64,000 bases of DNA from RGIG6375 sp964472725 (GTDB lineage Bacteria; Bacillota; Clostridia; Oscillospirales; Oscillospiraceae): assembly GCA_964472725.1 (NCBI GenBank), contig CAYYLZ010000002.1, positions 17,257 through 81,256 on the forward strand, read 5' to 3'. A program made the position numbers and the translations under genes. Positions 10,350 through 19,256 of the stretch are shown in pieces. The notes below the pieces were generated by a model. The model had not been told where the DNA came from. It did not search any database and worked only from the letters and a program-made list of their open reading frames with translations. Numbering within the stretch: the stretch's first letter is position 1; every line of letters begins with the position of its first letter.

Positions 10350-11087
10350 ATGGAAAATAAAATTAAATCGGTGATTCTCGCCGCGGGTCAGGGCAAGCGC
10401 CTCGGTTCCGGCGATGTTGGTATTCCCAAGGTAATGCGCATGGCCGCAGATAAGCCGCTGCTCGGTCATGTTCTCGATAAGCTGTCCTTTATCCCCAAGG
10501 AGGACACTATAATCATTGTCGGCTTTATGAAGGAGCAGGTCATTGACGCATTTCCCGGCTATGTATTCGCCGAGCAGGCGCAGCAGCTTGGAACCGGTCA
10601 TGCCGTTGCAATGGCGAAGGGCGCCCTTGAAGGGTTCGATGGCGCGGTTTTGGTTTGCTGCGGTGATATGCCCCTTATTACCCGCGAGACTTATGAGGCT
10701 CTTTGCGCAGAGTACGTCACCAGTGGCGCAGAATGCACTATTCTTACCGGTGTTTATGAGGAAAAGAAGCCTTACGGACGTATTGTGCGCGATGCCGACG
10801 GCAGCTTTCTGCGCATAGTCGAGCAAAAGGACTGCACTCCCGTGGAGGACGCTATCCGCGAATACAACAGCGGCGTGTTCGTCTTCTCCTGTCCTGCCCT
10901 TCTCGAAAGTCTTGGCAAGCTTAATAGCAACAACGCTCAGAACGAGTATTACCTCACCGATGTTCCCGCGCTTATCCTTGAGCGGGGCGGCAAGGTATCC
11001 CTCTGCCGTCGTGATTTGGGCGACGAGCTTCTTGGCGTAAACACCAAGGAGGACCTTGAACAGGTCGAGGCTTTACTTAGAAAATAA
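10350..11087 (+). CDS. Stand-alone GlmU-type nucleotidyltransferase
   Basis: A 245-residue NTP-transferase with GlmU pyrophosphorylase motifs: ILAAGQGKRLGS, the PK substrate motif, EQAQQLGTGHAVAMA, CCGDMPLI, YGRIVRD, EYNSGVFVF and NNAQNEYYLTD. It would make UDP-N-acetylglucosamine from UTP and GlcNAc-1-phosphate, or a related sugar nucleotide. The left-handed beta-helix acetyltransferase half of bifunctional GlmU is missing. The start lies five bases after the previous stop, and GGAG within the upstream gene serves as ribosome site, so the two are coupled. The real substrate may be another sugar phosphate. Confidence 0.87.
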   Translation: MENKIKSVILAAGQGKRLGSGDVGIPKVMRMAADKPLLGHVLDKLSFIPKEDTIIIVGFMKEQVIDAFPGYVFAEQAQQLGTGHAVAMAKGALEGFDGAVLVCCGDMPLITRETYEALCAEYVTSGAECTILTGVYEEKKPYGRIVRDADGSFLRIVEQKDCTPVEDAIREYNSGVFVFSCPALLESLGKLNSNNAQNEYYLTDVPALILERGGKVSLCRRDLGDELLGVNTKEDLEQVEALLRK

Positions 11088-11093
11088 ACGCAG

Positions 11094-11129
11094 AAGTCCG
11101 CAGGCTATAAACCTGCGGACTTGATTTTT
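11094..11129 (+). terminator. Terminator after the nucleotidyltransferase gene
   Basis: An 11-base stem (11094-11104 with 11112-11122) followed by TTGATTTTT, directly after the nucleotidyltransferase stop and facing the convergent tcdA end. Confidence 0.85.
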
Positions 11130-11131
11130 AG

Positions 11132-11842
11132 TTATTTCATTCCGGCGATAGTCTGAATCACCTCGCCTGCCAGCATAAGACCTGCGCAGGAGGGCACCCA
11201 CGACACACTGCCGGGAATACTGCGTCTGCCCGGAGGCGGAGCTTCCATCTCGGCGGGTTTAACAGGTTCCTCCGCGCTGTAAAGAACTTTATGATGTTCA
11301 ATTCCACGGGCACGCAGTTCCTTACGCATTACGCGGGCAAGAGGACAGTTCTTGGTTTTGGAAATGTCGGTTATCACGAACTGGGTGGGATCAAATTTAT
11401 TTCCTGTTCCAAGAGAGGAAATAATAGGTATTCCCCTGCTCATGGCAGTTTCAATAAGGTCGAGTTTACAGGATACAAGGTCTATCGCGTCGATTATATA
11501 GTCGTAGCGCTCACCGAAAAACTCCTCGCGTTTTTCAGCGTTATAAAGCCCGCATATGGCTCGCACATCGGCTTCCGGGTTTATATCTTTAGCGCGCTCA
11601 GCCATGACTTCCGCCTTATATCTGCCGATGGTGGACGCAAGGGCTATCAGTTGGCGGTTGATATTGCTTTCGCCAATGGTGTCATGATCGACAAAGGTAA
11701 GCTTACCCACTCCGCCTCTGGCAAGAGCCTCGGCCGCATAGCTACCCACTCCGCCTACGCCAAACACAGCAACATGTGCGCCGGCAAGCTTTTTCATGGC
11801 CTCTGCACCTATCAGCATCTCTTCTCTTATAAAGCGTTCCAT
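11132..11842 (-). CDS. tcdA: tRNA threonylcarbamoyladenosine dehydratase
   Basis: ThiF/E1-like ATP-dependent enzyme that cyclises t6A37 of ANN-decoding tRNAs to ct6A. About 236 residues. The nucleotide motif VAVFGVGGVGSYAAEALARGG, the FVDHD acidic strand, NINRQL and the C-terminal PGSVSWVPSCAGLMLAGEV are as in TcdA. The ATG at 11842 has GGAGG six bases upstream; an upstream in-frame ATG at 11869 has none. Confidence 0.92.
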   Translation of the reverse strand: MERFIREEMLIGAEAMKKLAGAHVAVFGVGGVGSYAAEALARGGVGKLTFVDHDTIGESNINRQLIALASTIGRYKAEVMAERAKDINPEADVRAICGLYNAEKREEFFGERYDYIIDAIDLVSCKLDLIETAMSRGIPIISSLGTGNKFDPTQFVITDISKTKNCPLARVMRKELRARGIEHHKVLYSAEEPVKPAEMEAPPPGRRSIPGSVSWVPSCAGLMLAGEVIQTIAGMK

Positions 11843-11896
11843 AGAAATCCTCCATGCGGATAGCCGCACAATAGTTATTAAAAATCCCCTTGTATC

Positions 11897-11934
11897 TCAA
11901 AAAATGCGGCATACGATTTCCCGTATGCCGCATT
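11897..11934 (-). terminator. Terminator after the parvulin gene
   Basis: A 13-base perfect stem (11903-11915 with 11922-11934) followed on the minus strand by a T-run. It ends the leftward foldase transcript before tcdA. Confidence 0.82.
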
Positions 11935-11948
11935 TTATCACATTTTTC

Positions 11949-13487
11949 TTACTTTGCAAAGCGGAAAGCAAACTTGGTCTTTACTTCGTAATCAGACTCA
12001 CGCTCGTTCATCCAATTATCATAGTCTTCCTGCTTCTGCAGATTGTCAGCCAGAGTGATGTTATACTGCTCACCCTCGCCTACATAGTAGAGAACGTGTG
12101 CGCCGCTGTAGTTGCTGCTGGTAACATAAACCACCTCGGTGTCGCCGGGCTCTCTTGCGGGATCAAAGATCCATTCCTCGATCTCGGGAACCATCTTACC
12201 GTATATAACGTCCTCATAGAGGCCGCCGGTGGTGTTGGAGCCGCCGTCTGCGCTGTGCTCATTTGCCATAGCGGCGAAGTTATCCTCAGTGGGATCTTCC
12301 ATCCACTTGTCCAGCAGATTCTGTGCTTCAGACTGTGCTGCAAGGGCTGCAGCGCCGGTAAACTCGCCATTCTCATCTGCCTGAGTCTGAACAAGAATGT
12401 GGCGGAAACTCTGAGCCTTAAAGCTGTTGTCGTTTCTGTCAACAAAGAGAAGTACGTAGTAGCCGTTGTTGCCTTCGCCGTAAGTGGAATCACCGTACTG
12501 ACGGGCAGGATCGGTAAGCCAATCGGCATAAGTGGCAGAGATTGCGGAGGGTGCAATGTTGTTTCTCAGAACAGCGGTGTGGTCGGCAAAGGTTGCCTTC
12601 TCATCCTCGCTGCAGTTCTGCTCAACCAGTTCTGCGAAAACTTCCTCAGTCTTTGCGGAAGCGATCTCCTGAGCAATGGAATATGCCTTGTTCATAGCGG
12701 TATCTGCGTCGATGCCGTTTGCTTCGTCAGCGGCGCCGTCTACGAAGTAATAGCAGTAGCTGATAAGGTCGTATTCATCTCGAACGGTATCGTACTTTGC
12801 AAGAAGCTGTTCCTCGGTGTACTGCTCTGCAAAGCGCTCAACGAGAGCGTTGGAGTAGCTGGCAGCGATGGTCTGCTTGGTAACGATGTCCTTATAGGTA
12901 TCTTCAGTGAATCCCTTACCGTAATATGCGGTCAGGTACTGCTTGAAGGTGCTGAAGCCGGACTGGGTAGCAGCGGACTTGGCAGCAGAGATAGCGGCAT
13001 CGATGCTTTCCTGCTCTTCGCTGGTAAGGGTGTAGCCCTCTGCCATAGCTGCATCATAGAGCATTGCGCTCTGCTGCATGCTATTAAGAGCGGTTTCCTC
13101 AAAATAATCGTCCCAGGACTGAGTCGCGGAGTACATCTGATCCTCGAGGGAGCTGTTGGCATTGAGTATATAGCTGGTGTACTCGCCGAACTGAGAGTAG
13201 AGGTTGTTGTAGGTAGAGATAAATGCAGTTTGGTAGAAGTAATTGAATTCAACCGCAGTGTAGTCATGCTCTCCGATAGCAAGAGCGGACATATTGGCGG
13301 TAAAGAGGGTGGAATTGAAAATTATCGCCACAATGAGAAGGACGACAACAACAGTTGCCACCACGGACTTGATAATGCTGTTTCTCTTTTTGATCTTAGC
13401 AGTGTTTACGCGCTTGGCCTTCTTGCTTTCAACTACGCCGTCTGCGCGTTCTTCTCTGCGTCTTTTCTTTTCCTGTGAAGCACTCAT
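11949..13487 (-). CDS. Membrane-anchored peptidyl-prolyl isomerase (parvulin/SurA-PrsA type)
   Basis: 512 residues. A long Lys/Arg-rich cytoplasmic N-terminus precedes one membrane segment (about residues 40-60). Then come a Tyr-rich helical chaperone region and a parvulin domain starting near residue 358 (SFRHILVQTQ) with HSADGGSNTTGGL further on, which is the rotamase core pattern. It probably folds secreted proteins at the outer face of the membrane. Unlike PrsA it has no lipobox; anchoring is by the transmembrane helix. A promoter lies at 13593-13621 and a terminator at 11897-11934, so it is monocistronic. Confidence 0.88.
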   Translation of the reverse strand: MSASQEKKRRREERADGVVESKKAKRVNTAKIKKRNSIIKSVVATVVVVLLIVAIIFNSTLFTANMSALAIGEHDYTAVEFNYFYQTAFISTYNNLYSQFGEYTSYILNANSSLEDQMYSATQSWDDYFEETALNSMQQSAMLYDAAMAEGYTLTSEEQESIDAAISAAKSAATQSGFSTFKQYLTAYYGKGFTEDTYKDIVTKQTIAASYSNALVERFAEQYTEEQLLAKYDTVRDEYDLISYCYYFVDGAADEANGIDADTAMNKAYSIAQEIASAKTEEVFAELVEQNCSEDEKATFADHTAVLRNNIAPSAISATYADWLTDPARQYGDSTYGEGNNGYYVLLFVDRNDNSFKAQSFRHILVQTQADENGEFTGAAALAAQSEAQNLLDKWMEDPTEDNFAAMANEHSADGGSNTTGGLYEDVIYGKMVPEIEEWIFDPAREPGDTEVVYVTSSNYSGAHVLYYVGEGEQYNITLADNLQKQEDYDNWMNERESDYEVKTKFAFRFAK

Positions 13488-13592
13488 TTTAAATGACCAT
13501 TCCTTTCGTGCACTGAGAGCAGCATAATTATTCCGCCGCCCCTTGATATGGCTTTTGCCAATGATATGGCCTCAGCCAAATCAATCCTTGGT

Positions 13593-13621
13593 ATTATATA
13601 CTATAAACATTGATCTTTCAA
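13593..13621 (-). promoter_or_regulatory. Promoter of the parvulin gene
   Basis: On the minus strand TTGAAA, 17 bases, then TATAAT. It lies about 105 bases upstream of the parvulin start, leaving a leader of about 100 bases. Confidence 0.75.
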
Positions 13622-13705
13622 GTATTTCATGCGTTTGTTCAATAATTTTTAAATATTTTTTGGGGTATTTTAAGTTATTATAATATATTCTCCCAAAATA
13701 AAGAA

Positions 13706-13728
13706 GAAGGACACATTACGTGTCCTTC
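13706..13728 (-). terminator. 6S RNA terminator
   Basis: A 9-base stem with a 5-base loop, followed on the minus strand by TTCTTTATTTT. It ends the 6S transcript. Confidence 0.82.
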
Positions 13729-13737
13729 AGTTGTTTC

Positions 13738-13942
13738 TATAAGCTCCCCGCGTATGCCGTGTAAGCCCATTTATAACCTGCACACTGGGCAGGTGGGTCG
13801 CCTCCTTGCGGCTTCTCTGCTTCCAACGTCCCGAAAATCGGGGAGGCCTGCAATTCACAGCAAGAGTCCGGCATCCCTTTTTATAAATGTGGGTTTAAAA
13901 AGACCTATCACGAACACGGCAGGGCAGCTTTGTTATCTTTCT
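13738..13942 (-). ncRNA. ssrS: 6S RNA
   Basis: This ~200-nt RNA binds the SigA RNA polymerase holoenzyme by imitating an open promoter. Read on the minus strand, the 5' arm CCCTGCCGTGTTCGTGA and the 3' arm CACGGCATACGCGGGG can pair to close a long rod. Between them lie the conserved GAGAAGCCGCAAGGAGGC block and a GGGCAGGT..ACCTGC-type inner stem, the Firmicute 6S layout. It has its own SigA promoter (13949-13977) and a terminator, and no open frame. Ends are estimated from promoter spacing and pairing. Confidence 0.86.
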
Positions 13943-13948
13943 GAATAC

Positions 13949-13977
13949 AGGATAACATATTCCGCACTCTTTTTCAA
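13949..13977 (-). promoter_or_regulatory. 6S RNA promoter
   Basis: On the minus strand TTGAAA (13972-13977), 17 bases, TATCCT (13949-13954). It places the RNA start near 13942. Confidence 0.72.
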
Positions 13978-13995
13978 TAGCGGATTTTCGGAGAA

Positions 13996-14280
13996 TTATT
14001 CCTCGTCTTCGTCGTCAAACAGAGACTCGGCGAATTTTTCGTATACCAACTCAGCTTCATCATCGTCATCGATGGTTTCAAGCAGTTCTTCGCCGTCCTC
14101 CTCTACGATGCGGAACATTATGATGACGTTTGCTTCCTCGCTGTCCTCGTCAACATCTGCAGGGAAAAACGCGGCATAGTCATGCTCACCTACGGTAATG
14201 CGGGAAATAAACTCAACCTCATGGTCGTTTCCTTCTTCATCGGTGATGGTTATATAAGTTGCTTCAAAGTTCTCGTCCAT
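13996..14280 (-). CDS. DUF1292-family acidic protein
   Basis: A 94-residue, very acidic protein with the DUF1292 pattern (ITDEEGNDHEVEFI near the start, YAAFFP in the middle, an Asp/Glu-rich tail). This family is widespread in Firmicutes, often near ruvX/alaS, and has no established role. Here it lies between 6S RNA and a BofC-like gene. The ATG at 14280 follows GGAGGAACTTCGA. It may be a small regulator or a protein-binding factor; nothing in the sequence says which. Confidence 0.88.
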   Translation of the reverse strand: MDENFEATYITITDEEGNDHEVEFISRITVGEHDYAAFFPADVDEDSEEANVIIMFRIVEEDGEELLETIDDDDEAELVYEKFAESLFDDEDEE

Positions 14281-14339
14281 TCGAAGTTCCTCCGTTCTGA
14301 ATATCTATGCCATTATTCTACCCTATAGCGCGGCAAACT

Positions 14340-14693
14340 TCAAGACCCAAAATCCTCAATCAGTCCAAGCAGTTCTTCCCTGTCTTTGGCTCCTATTCCA
14401 AGCCGCAGCTTTTCCCGGTCGGCAGATGGCAATCCGGCAGGGTCTATATCGGTGAGCATAAACGGCGCTCCGGCGCTGTACACGTATACTCTTCCCTCAT
14501 GCTCCATCAGTGTAAACGCAGCTTCATGAGTCGGCTCTGCCGCCGGTGCTTCTTGCGTATCGACAATAAGCCTCGCCTGTTCCTCCTCTTTCCTGCTGAT
14601 ATCGGCAGAAATCGACGCTGATACGAAAAAAACTGAAGCACAGATGATGCAAAGTATTGCAAAGGCTGTTTCGTATTTCCTTGCTGCTTTCAT
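14340..14693 (-). CDS. BofC C-terminal-domain-like membrane-anchored protein
   Basis: A 117-residue protein with one N-terminal membrane segment (about residues 8-30) and an extracytoplasmic domain. The domain, from HEGRVYVYSAGAP to the LLGLIEDFGS end, has the pattern of the BofC C-terminal domain (a VYxG strand, DI-x2-LP, then a GI..KDREEL helix). BofC in Bacillus restrains SigK activation in sporulation. A role here in the envelope or in sporulation is inference. The ATG at 14693 has GGAGG eight bases upstream. Confidence 0.72.
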   Translation of the reverse strand: MKAARKYETAFAILCIICASVFFVSASISADISRKEEEQARLIVDTQEAPAAEPTHEAAFTLMEHEGRVYVYSAGAPFMLTDIDPAGLPSADREKLRLGIGAKDREELLGLIEDFGS

Positions 14694-14796
14694 AAGTATA
14701 TCCTCCAATGATAGTATATGCGTATATTAGCCTCCTACTCTGCCTTTTATACCCATAACTAACCCGTGAACATACTATTAACAATCGCTGTTTTGA

Positions 14797-14825
14797 TTGA
14801 TTTTTCCATACTCGTATGCTATAAT
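14797..14825 (+). promoter_or_regulatory. Promoter of the class A PBP gene
   Basis: TTGATT, 17 bases, TATAAT, about 90 bases before the TTG start of the PBP gene. Confidence 0.7.
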
Positions 14826-14916
14826 CTAATGAACTGTATCCATAGATTGGATAATCCGGCTTAATTCTGAACAGACTTTCTATAATATCTTCTTTTCCCT
14901 GCAAGGAGGTGCAAAA

Positions 14917-17796
14917 TTGAAGATAGATTTCAGCAACATAAAACTCAACATCAACAGGAAACACGTATACAAAGGCGCCGAGCTTTCCGCCCGTGCGGCC
15001 GGCGGTATGATTCATCTTGTACTGAAAATACTCGCTACTATTCTCCTTATCGGCATTCTTACGGTGCTCTTTTTGGCGATAATTTTCGGCAGCTACGTTA
15101 AGAATTCTCTTAACGACGAACTTGGCGTTGACCTGTCTGACTTCGCTTTGGCTCAGACCACCGTTATTTATTACTGGGACGATATAAGCAACAGCTATCA
15201 GGTTCTTGAAACCCTTTCCGGACGCGAGAAGCGCACATGGATAAGCTATGAGGATATCCCGAAGTATATGGAGCACGCAGCCGTCGCCATCGAGGATAAG
15301 CGTTTCTATTCCCATCAAGGTGTTGACTGGTACAGAACCGCAGGCGCGTTTGGTTCGATGTTCCTGAGCATGTCTAATACCTTCGGTGGTTCAACCATTA
15401 CTCAGCAGCTCATCAAAAACCTGACCGAATACGATGAAGTAACGGTAAAGCGAAAACTTTTGGAAATATTCCGAGCTCTTGACTTTGAGAAAACCTACTC
15501 AAAAGAAGAGATAATGGAATGGTACCTCAACAAGATCTATCTTGGCGAGGGCTGTTACGGTATTGCCGCCGCTGCAGACGAATATTTCGGCAAAACGGTG
15601 GATGAGCTGACCATTGCTGAATGCGCCTCTATTATAGGCATTACAAACAACCCCTCTTTGTATGACCCTTACATCAATCCCGAGGGCAACAAGAATCGTC
15701 AGGAGATCATACTCTTCGAGATGTACGATCAGGAGTACATCACCGAAGCCGAGTATGAAGAAGCCATCGCTCAGGAGTTGGTGTTCCAGCGCGGCTCCGA
15801 TATGGAAGATGATGACGCCGACTCCGGCGATTACACCTCCTGGTTTGTAGACGCACTGATCGTGGACGTTATCCACGACCTTATGGAACAGAAAAATGTC
15901 AATTATGATACCGCCGAGGATCTGCTCTACTCCGCCGGTTACAAGATTTATGCCACTATCGACAAGGACATCCAGGACTGCGTTGACGAGGTTTACTCCG
16001 ACCGCGCAAATCTTCCCTCCGGTTATAAGAAGAGTACCTATCAGCAGCTTGAGTCCGCTATGGTCATTGTTGACCCCTACACCGGCAACATCGTCGCTCT
16101 TGCAGGCGGTATGGAAGAAAAGGACGGCAGCCGTCTTTTCAACTTCGCTACCGACATGCAGCGTTCCCCCGGTTCCACCATCAAGCCTCTTGCCAGCTAT
16201 TCTCTCGCAATGGACCTCGGTATGATCACCCCCTATACTACCTTCTACGACAGTGCGGCAGGCAAGCTTGAAGGCACAGAGTGGTATCCCAGTAACGACA
16301 ACGAGAAGAACGAGGGGCATATCACCATACGCTATGCGCTGCAGCGCTCTATCAACACCGTTGCGGCTCAGCTGGTAGATATGCTCTCCCCCAGAGCGTC
16401 CTATAACTTCCTCACCCAAAAGCTGGGCTTCACTTCCCTGGTAGAGGCCGGTGACGGCTACACCGATATCGACTACGCACCTATGGCTCTCGGTGAGCTT
16501 TCCGAGGGCGCTACCGTCCGCGAGATGGCATCTGCATATACCTGCTTTGCCAACAACGGCATCTGGACGGAAAGCCGCCTTTATACTCATATCACCGATG
16601 CCCAGGATAACCTGATATACGAAAACATACCCGACAGCAATATCGCTTTGAGCAGCACCACTGCCTACTACATGACCGACCTCATGCAGAACGTAGTCAA
16701 CGCGGGCAGCGGTTTCTACGCCAAATTCGGTGATATGCCCGTTGCAGGTAAGACCGGCGGTTCCTCCGGTTGGCGCGACCGCTGGTTCGTAGGCTATACA
16801 CCCTACTATATCGGCGCTGTATGGACCGGTTATGAAATCCCCGAAGGCATGGGCAGCAGCAACCCCTCCACCACAATGTGGAAACAGGTTATGGAAAAGG
16901 TTCACGCGGACCTTCCCACCAAGCAGTTCCCCATTCCCGAAGGTATGCGTCAGGTCACCATCTGTATAGACAGCGGCATGCGCGCAACTGACGCCTGCAC
17001 CAAGGAGGTTCGAGGCAACCGCACCATGACCCTCTACATGGAAAGCTCTCAGATTCCCGTAGAGCCCTGCAACTGCCACGTTATGGTAGAGCTTTGCTCC
17101 GAGACTATGGGCTTTAACTGCGGTAACTGCCCCATGGATAAAATCAACACCTACGTGGTACTGGACGTTTCCAAGTGCCCCGTTCCTGTTAACGTATATC
17201 CCTACTACTCCAGTACGGATTGCTATGCCGAAGAGGATCCCACCCTGGTCGAGGATAAGCTTGTACCCTATACCCTTGAGGATCTTGATACCTGCCCCAT
17301 GCATTATATCGATTCCTACACAGGTTGGTATAAAAATTCCGAAACCGGCTTCCTTATAAATCCCGATACCGGACTCATCTACGATCCCTTTAACGACAAG
17401 ATTTACGATAAGTACAGTGGCTGGGAGATCGACTGGAAAACCGGCGCTCTTATTGATCCCATCACCGGTGAGCTTATCGACCCCTGGACCGGCGACACCT
17501 ATGTACCCGACGGTACCATCACTGCCGATTCGCCCGATAAATTCGAGCGTCCTCCCGGATATGGCCCCGGCGGCACCTTCACTCCCGAAGATGATCCGTG
17601 GTACGGCGGTGAAGATAACAACGGTGATAATAGCGACGATCCCGATACAAGCACACCTACACCCACACCTACACCCACACCTACACCCACACCTACACCC
17701 ACGCCTACCCCCGGCGGCAGTATAGGCATCGGTTCTCCCGGCGATCTTATTGTCCCGCCCAATACCGGCGGCGGTCTTTTCTACGGTGGTTTCTAA
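14917..17796 (+). CDS. Class A penicillin-binding protein (PBP1A-type)
   Basis: A 959-residue bifunctional peptidoglycan synthase. It has a cytoplasmic N-terminus, one membrane helix (about residues 33-59), and a GT51 glycosyltransferase with catalytic Glu near 126 (IEDKRFYSHQG) and GGSTITQQL at 158-166. The transpeptidase has STIK with Ser420, SIN at 478-480 and KTGG at 612-615. After it comes an unusual tail: a Cys-rich stretch, several short repeats built on SGW-x-TG-x-LIDP-x-TG-type units, and a Thr/Pro linker encoded by 12-base tandem repeats. The start is TTG at 14917, supported by AAGGAGGTG eight bases upstream. A strong terminator follows. Confidence 0.95.
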   Translation: MKIDFSNIKLNINRKHVYKGAELSARAAGGMIHLVLKILATILLIGILTVLFLAIIFGSYVKNSLNDELGVDLSDFALAQTTVIYYWDDISNSYQVLETLSGREKRTWISYEDIPKYMEHAAVAIEDKRFYSHQGVDWYRTAGAFGSMFLSMSNTFGGSTITQQLIKNLTEYDEVTVKRKLLEIFRALDFEKTYSKEEIMEWYLNKIYLGEGCYGIAAAADEYFGKTVDELTIAECASIIGITNNPSLYDPYINPEGNKNRQEIILFEMYDQEYITEAEYEEAIAQELVFQRGSDMEDDDADSGDYTSWFVDALIVDVIHDLMEQKNVNYDTAEDLLYSAGYKIYATIDKDIQDCVDEVYSDRANLPSGYKKSTYQQLESAMVIVDPYTGNIVALAGGMEEKDGSRLFNFATDMQRSPGSTIKPLASYSLAMDLGMITPYTTFYDSAAGKLEGTEWYPSNDNEKNEGHITIRYALQRSINTVAAQLVDMLSPRASYNFLTQKLGFTSLVEAGDGYTDIDYAPMALGELSEGATVREMASAYTCFANNGIWTESRLYTHITDAQDNLIYENIPDSNIALSSTTAYYMTDLMQNVVNAGSGFYAKFGDMPVAGKTGGSSGWRDRWFVGYTPYYIGAVWTGYEIPEGMGSSNPSTTMWKQVMEKVHADLPTKQFPIPEGMRQVTICIDSGMRATDACTKEVRGNRTMTLYMESSQIPVEPCNCHVMVELCSETMGFNCGNCPMDKINTYVVLDVSKCPVPVNVYPYYSSTDCYAEEDPTLVEDKLVPYTLEDLDTCPMHYIDSYTGWYKNSETGFLINPDTGLIYDPFNDKIYDKYSGWEIDWKTGALIDPITGELIDPWTGDTYVPDGTITADSPDKFERPPGYGPGGTFTPEDDPWYGGEDNNGDNSDDPDTSTPTPTPTPTPTPTPTPTPTPGGSIGIGSPGDLIVPPNTGGGLFYGGF
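17647..17709 (+). repeat. 12-bp tandem repeat within the PBP tail
   Basis: About five near-perfect copies of a 12-base unit (ACACCTACACCC) encode alternating Thr-Pro. Such in-frame repeats can change copy number by slippage without breaking the frame. Confidence 0.9.
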
Positions 17797-17804
17797 AACA
17801 GACG

Positions 17805-17838
17805 CACCCCGAAGCATTAACTGCTTCGGGGTGTTTTT
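17805..17838 (+). terminator. Terminator of the PBP gene
   Basis: A 12-base perfect stem (17805-17816 with 17822-17833) followed by TTTTT, just after the PBP stop. Confidence 0.9.
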
Positions 17839-17842
17839 CACG

Positions 17843-17877
17843 AAAAACCCGCATCGGCACAAAACCGATGCGGGTTT
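17843..17877 (-). terminator. Terminator of hom
   Basis: A 13-base stem (17845-17857 with 17865-17877) with a T-run on the minus strand, immediately after the hom stop. It is back to back with the PBP terminator. Confidence 0.85.
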
Positions 17878-17885
17878 ACAACATT

Positions 17886-19088
17886 TTATTCGAGTACGCG
17901 ATATACGGTCACCGCGTCTACGCTTTCAAGAAGCTCGGCGCAGCGGACTCCGCTCATACTGCCGGTAATAAAGGCAGCGCCGTTTTCATCGCAGCCGAGC
18001 ATGGTGACCTGACCGAACAGAACCGCAGCTTCGTCAAAGTCAATGTTCGCTCTGATGTACCAACGGTTTTCAAGCTGGTCGGGGTCTCCGATAATTTTCT
18101 CGCCGGCTTCACTCCAGCCAAGGAAAGCGCCGGTGCTGATGGTCTTGCCGGTCTCGATGATATCCGCAATAACCGCAGTAGCGGTGGGCAGCTTACCTGC
18201 GCCTTTACCGTAGAACATGGTCTCGCCGGTAGCGTTGCCGCGAACTACAATGCCGTTGAAAACGCCCTCAACATTTACAAGCAGATTATCGCTCATAAGG
18301 ACATGAGGCGCGGTATAGGCGGCAACGGTACCGTCAGGCAGGCGCACGGTACGACCTATAAGCTTAATTGCGGCACCCGCCTTACTTACGTGCTCAACAT
18401 CTATCGCGCTCACGTTGGCAATTCCTTCGGTGCGCACACAAGCAGGAGCGATGTTCTTACCAAAGGCAAGGTCTGCCAATATGCAGGTCTTGCGGCAGGT
18501 GTCGATACCGTTTATATCTGCAGAAGGGTCACGCTCAGCATAACCCAGTTCCTGAGCCTCGCGGAGAGCAGCATCAAAGGTAGCGCCGTTCTTAAACATA
18601 TTTGTGAGAATATAATTAGTAGTACCATTGAGAATACCGTATATCTCCTCTATCTCGTCACCGGCAAGACAGGCACTGATGGGGTGCAGAATAGGCACGC
18701 CGCCGCCAACGCTTGCTTCAAAGAGGTAGCATACATTCTTCTCCTTTGCTATCTTCAGCAGCTCGCAGCCATGCTCGGAAACCAGCTCCTTATTGGAGGT
18801 AACAACGCTCTTCCCTGCTGCCAGAGCTCGGCGAGTGAACTCCTGCGCAACACCGACACCGCCGATGGTTTCAACTACGATGCTGACCTCGGGGTCATTC
18901 TCAATAACCGCAAAGTCCTTTATAAAACGATCTGCATAAGGGCTGTTATCGAAATCGCGCACATCAAGAATATACTTGACGCGCACGCTGTCGCCGGCGC
19001 TTCTTGCAATACGCTCGCTGTTAGCGTGGATAAGTTCCACAACACCGGAGCCAACGGTACCGAAGCCCATTACTGCTACATTGATCAT
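17886..19088 (-). CDS. hom: Homoserine dehydrogenase
   Basis: Reduces aspartate semialdehyde to homoserine for threonine and methionine synthesis. About 400 residues. The NAD(P) motif GFGTVGSGVVEL is at the N-terminus, followed by VVTSNKELVSEHG, ASVGGGVPILHP, GILNGTTNYIL and the catalytic region ELGYAERDPSADINGID. The C-terminus is a short ACT-like regulatory region. The ATG at 19088 has AAGGA nine bases upstream; an ATG at 19097 abuts that site. It stands alone here, not with thrB/thrC. Confidence 0.96.
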   Translation of the reverse strand: MINVAVMGFGTVGSGVVELIHANSERIARSAGDSVRVKYILDVRDFDNSPYADRFIKDFAVIENDPEVSIVVETIGGVGVAQEFTRRALAAGKSVVTSNKELVSEHGCELLKIAKEKNVCYLFEASVGGGVPILHPISACLAGDEIEEIYGILNGTTNYILTNMFKNGATFDAALREAQELGYAERDPSADINGIDTCRKTCILADLAFGKNIAPACVRTEGIANVSAIDVEHVSKAGAAIKLIGRTVRLPDGTVAAYTAPHVLMSDNLLVNVEGVFNGIVVRGNATGETMFYGKGAGKLPTATAVIADIIETGKTISTGAFLGWSEAGEKIIGDPDQLENRWYIRANIDFDEAAVLFGQVTMLGCDENGAAFITGSMSGVRCAELLESVDAVTVYRVLE

Positions 19089-19256
19089 CTGTATCATTCC
19101 TTTTCAGCCCGCCCGGCGTATATCGCTGCTTTGACGGGTCAAAATATCTCTGTCATGCCGCGTTCATTTTTGAACGTGCTCACTTTTGCCATTTGTTGTT
19201 TTATATCTTAGCACAATCTTTTCCAATTATCAATAATTTTATTGTATGGTGACACT

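Noticed and set aside
17647..17709. Possible non-coding microsatellite
   Set aside because: It is inside the PBP frame and encodes a Thr/Pro linker, so it is listed as a coding repeat.
15499..17862. A 787-codon open frame on the minus strand opposite the PBP gene
   Set aside because: It is the complement of a well-supported PBP, has no ribosome site, and its Gly/Val/Ile-rich composition is what the antisense of this codon usage gives.
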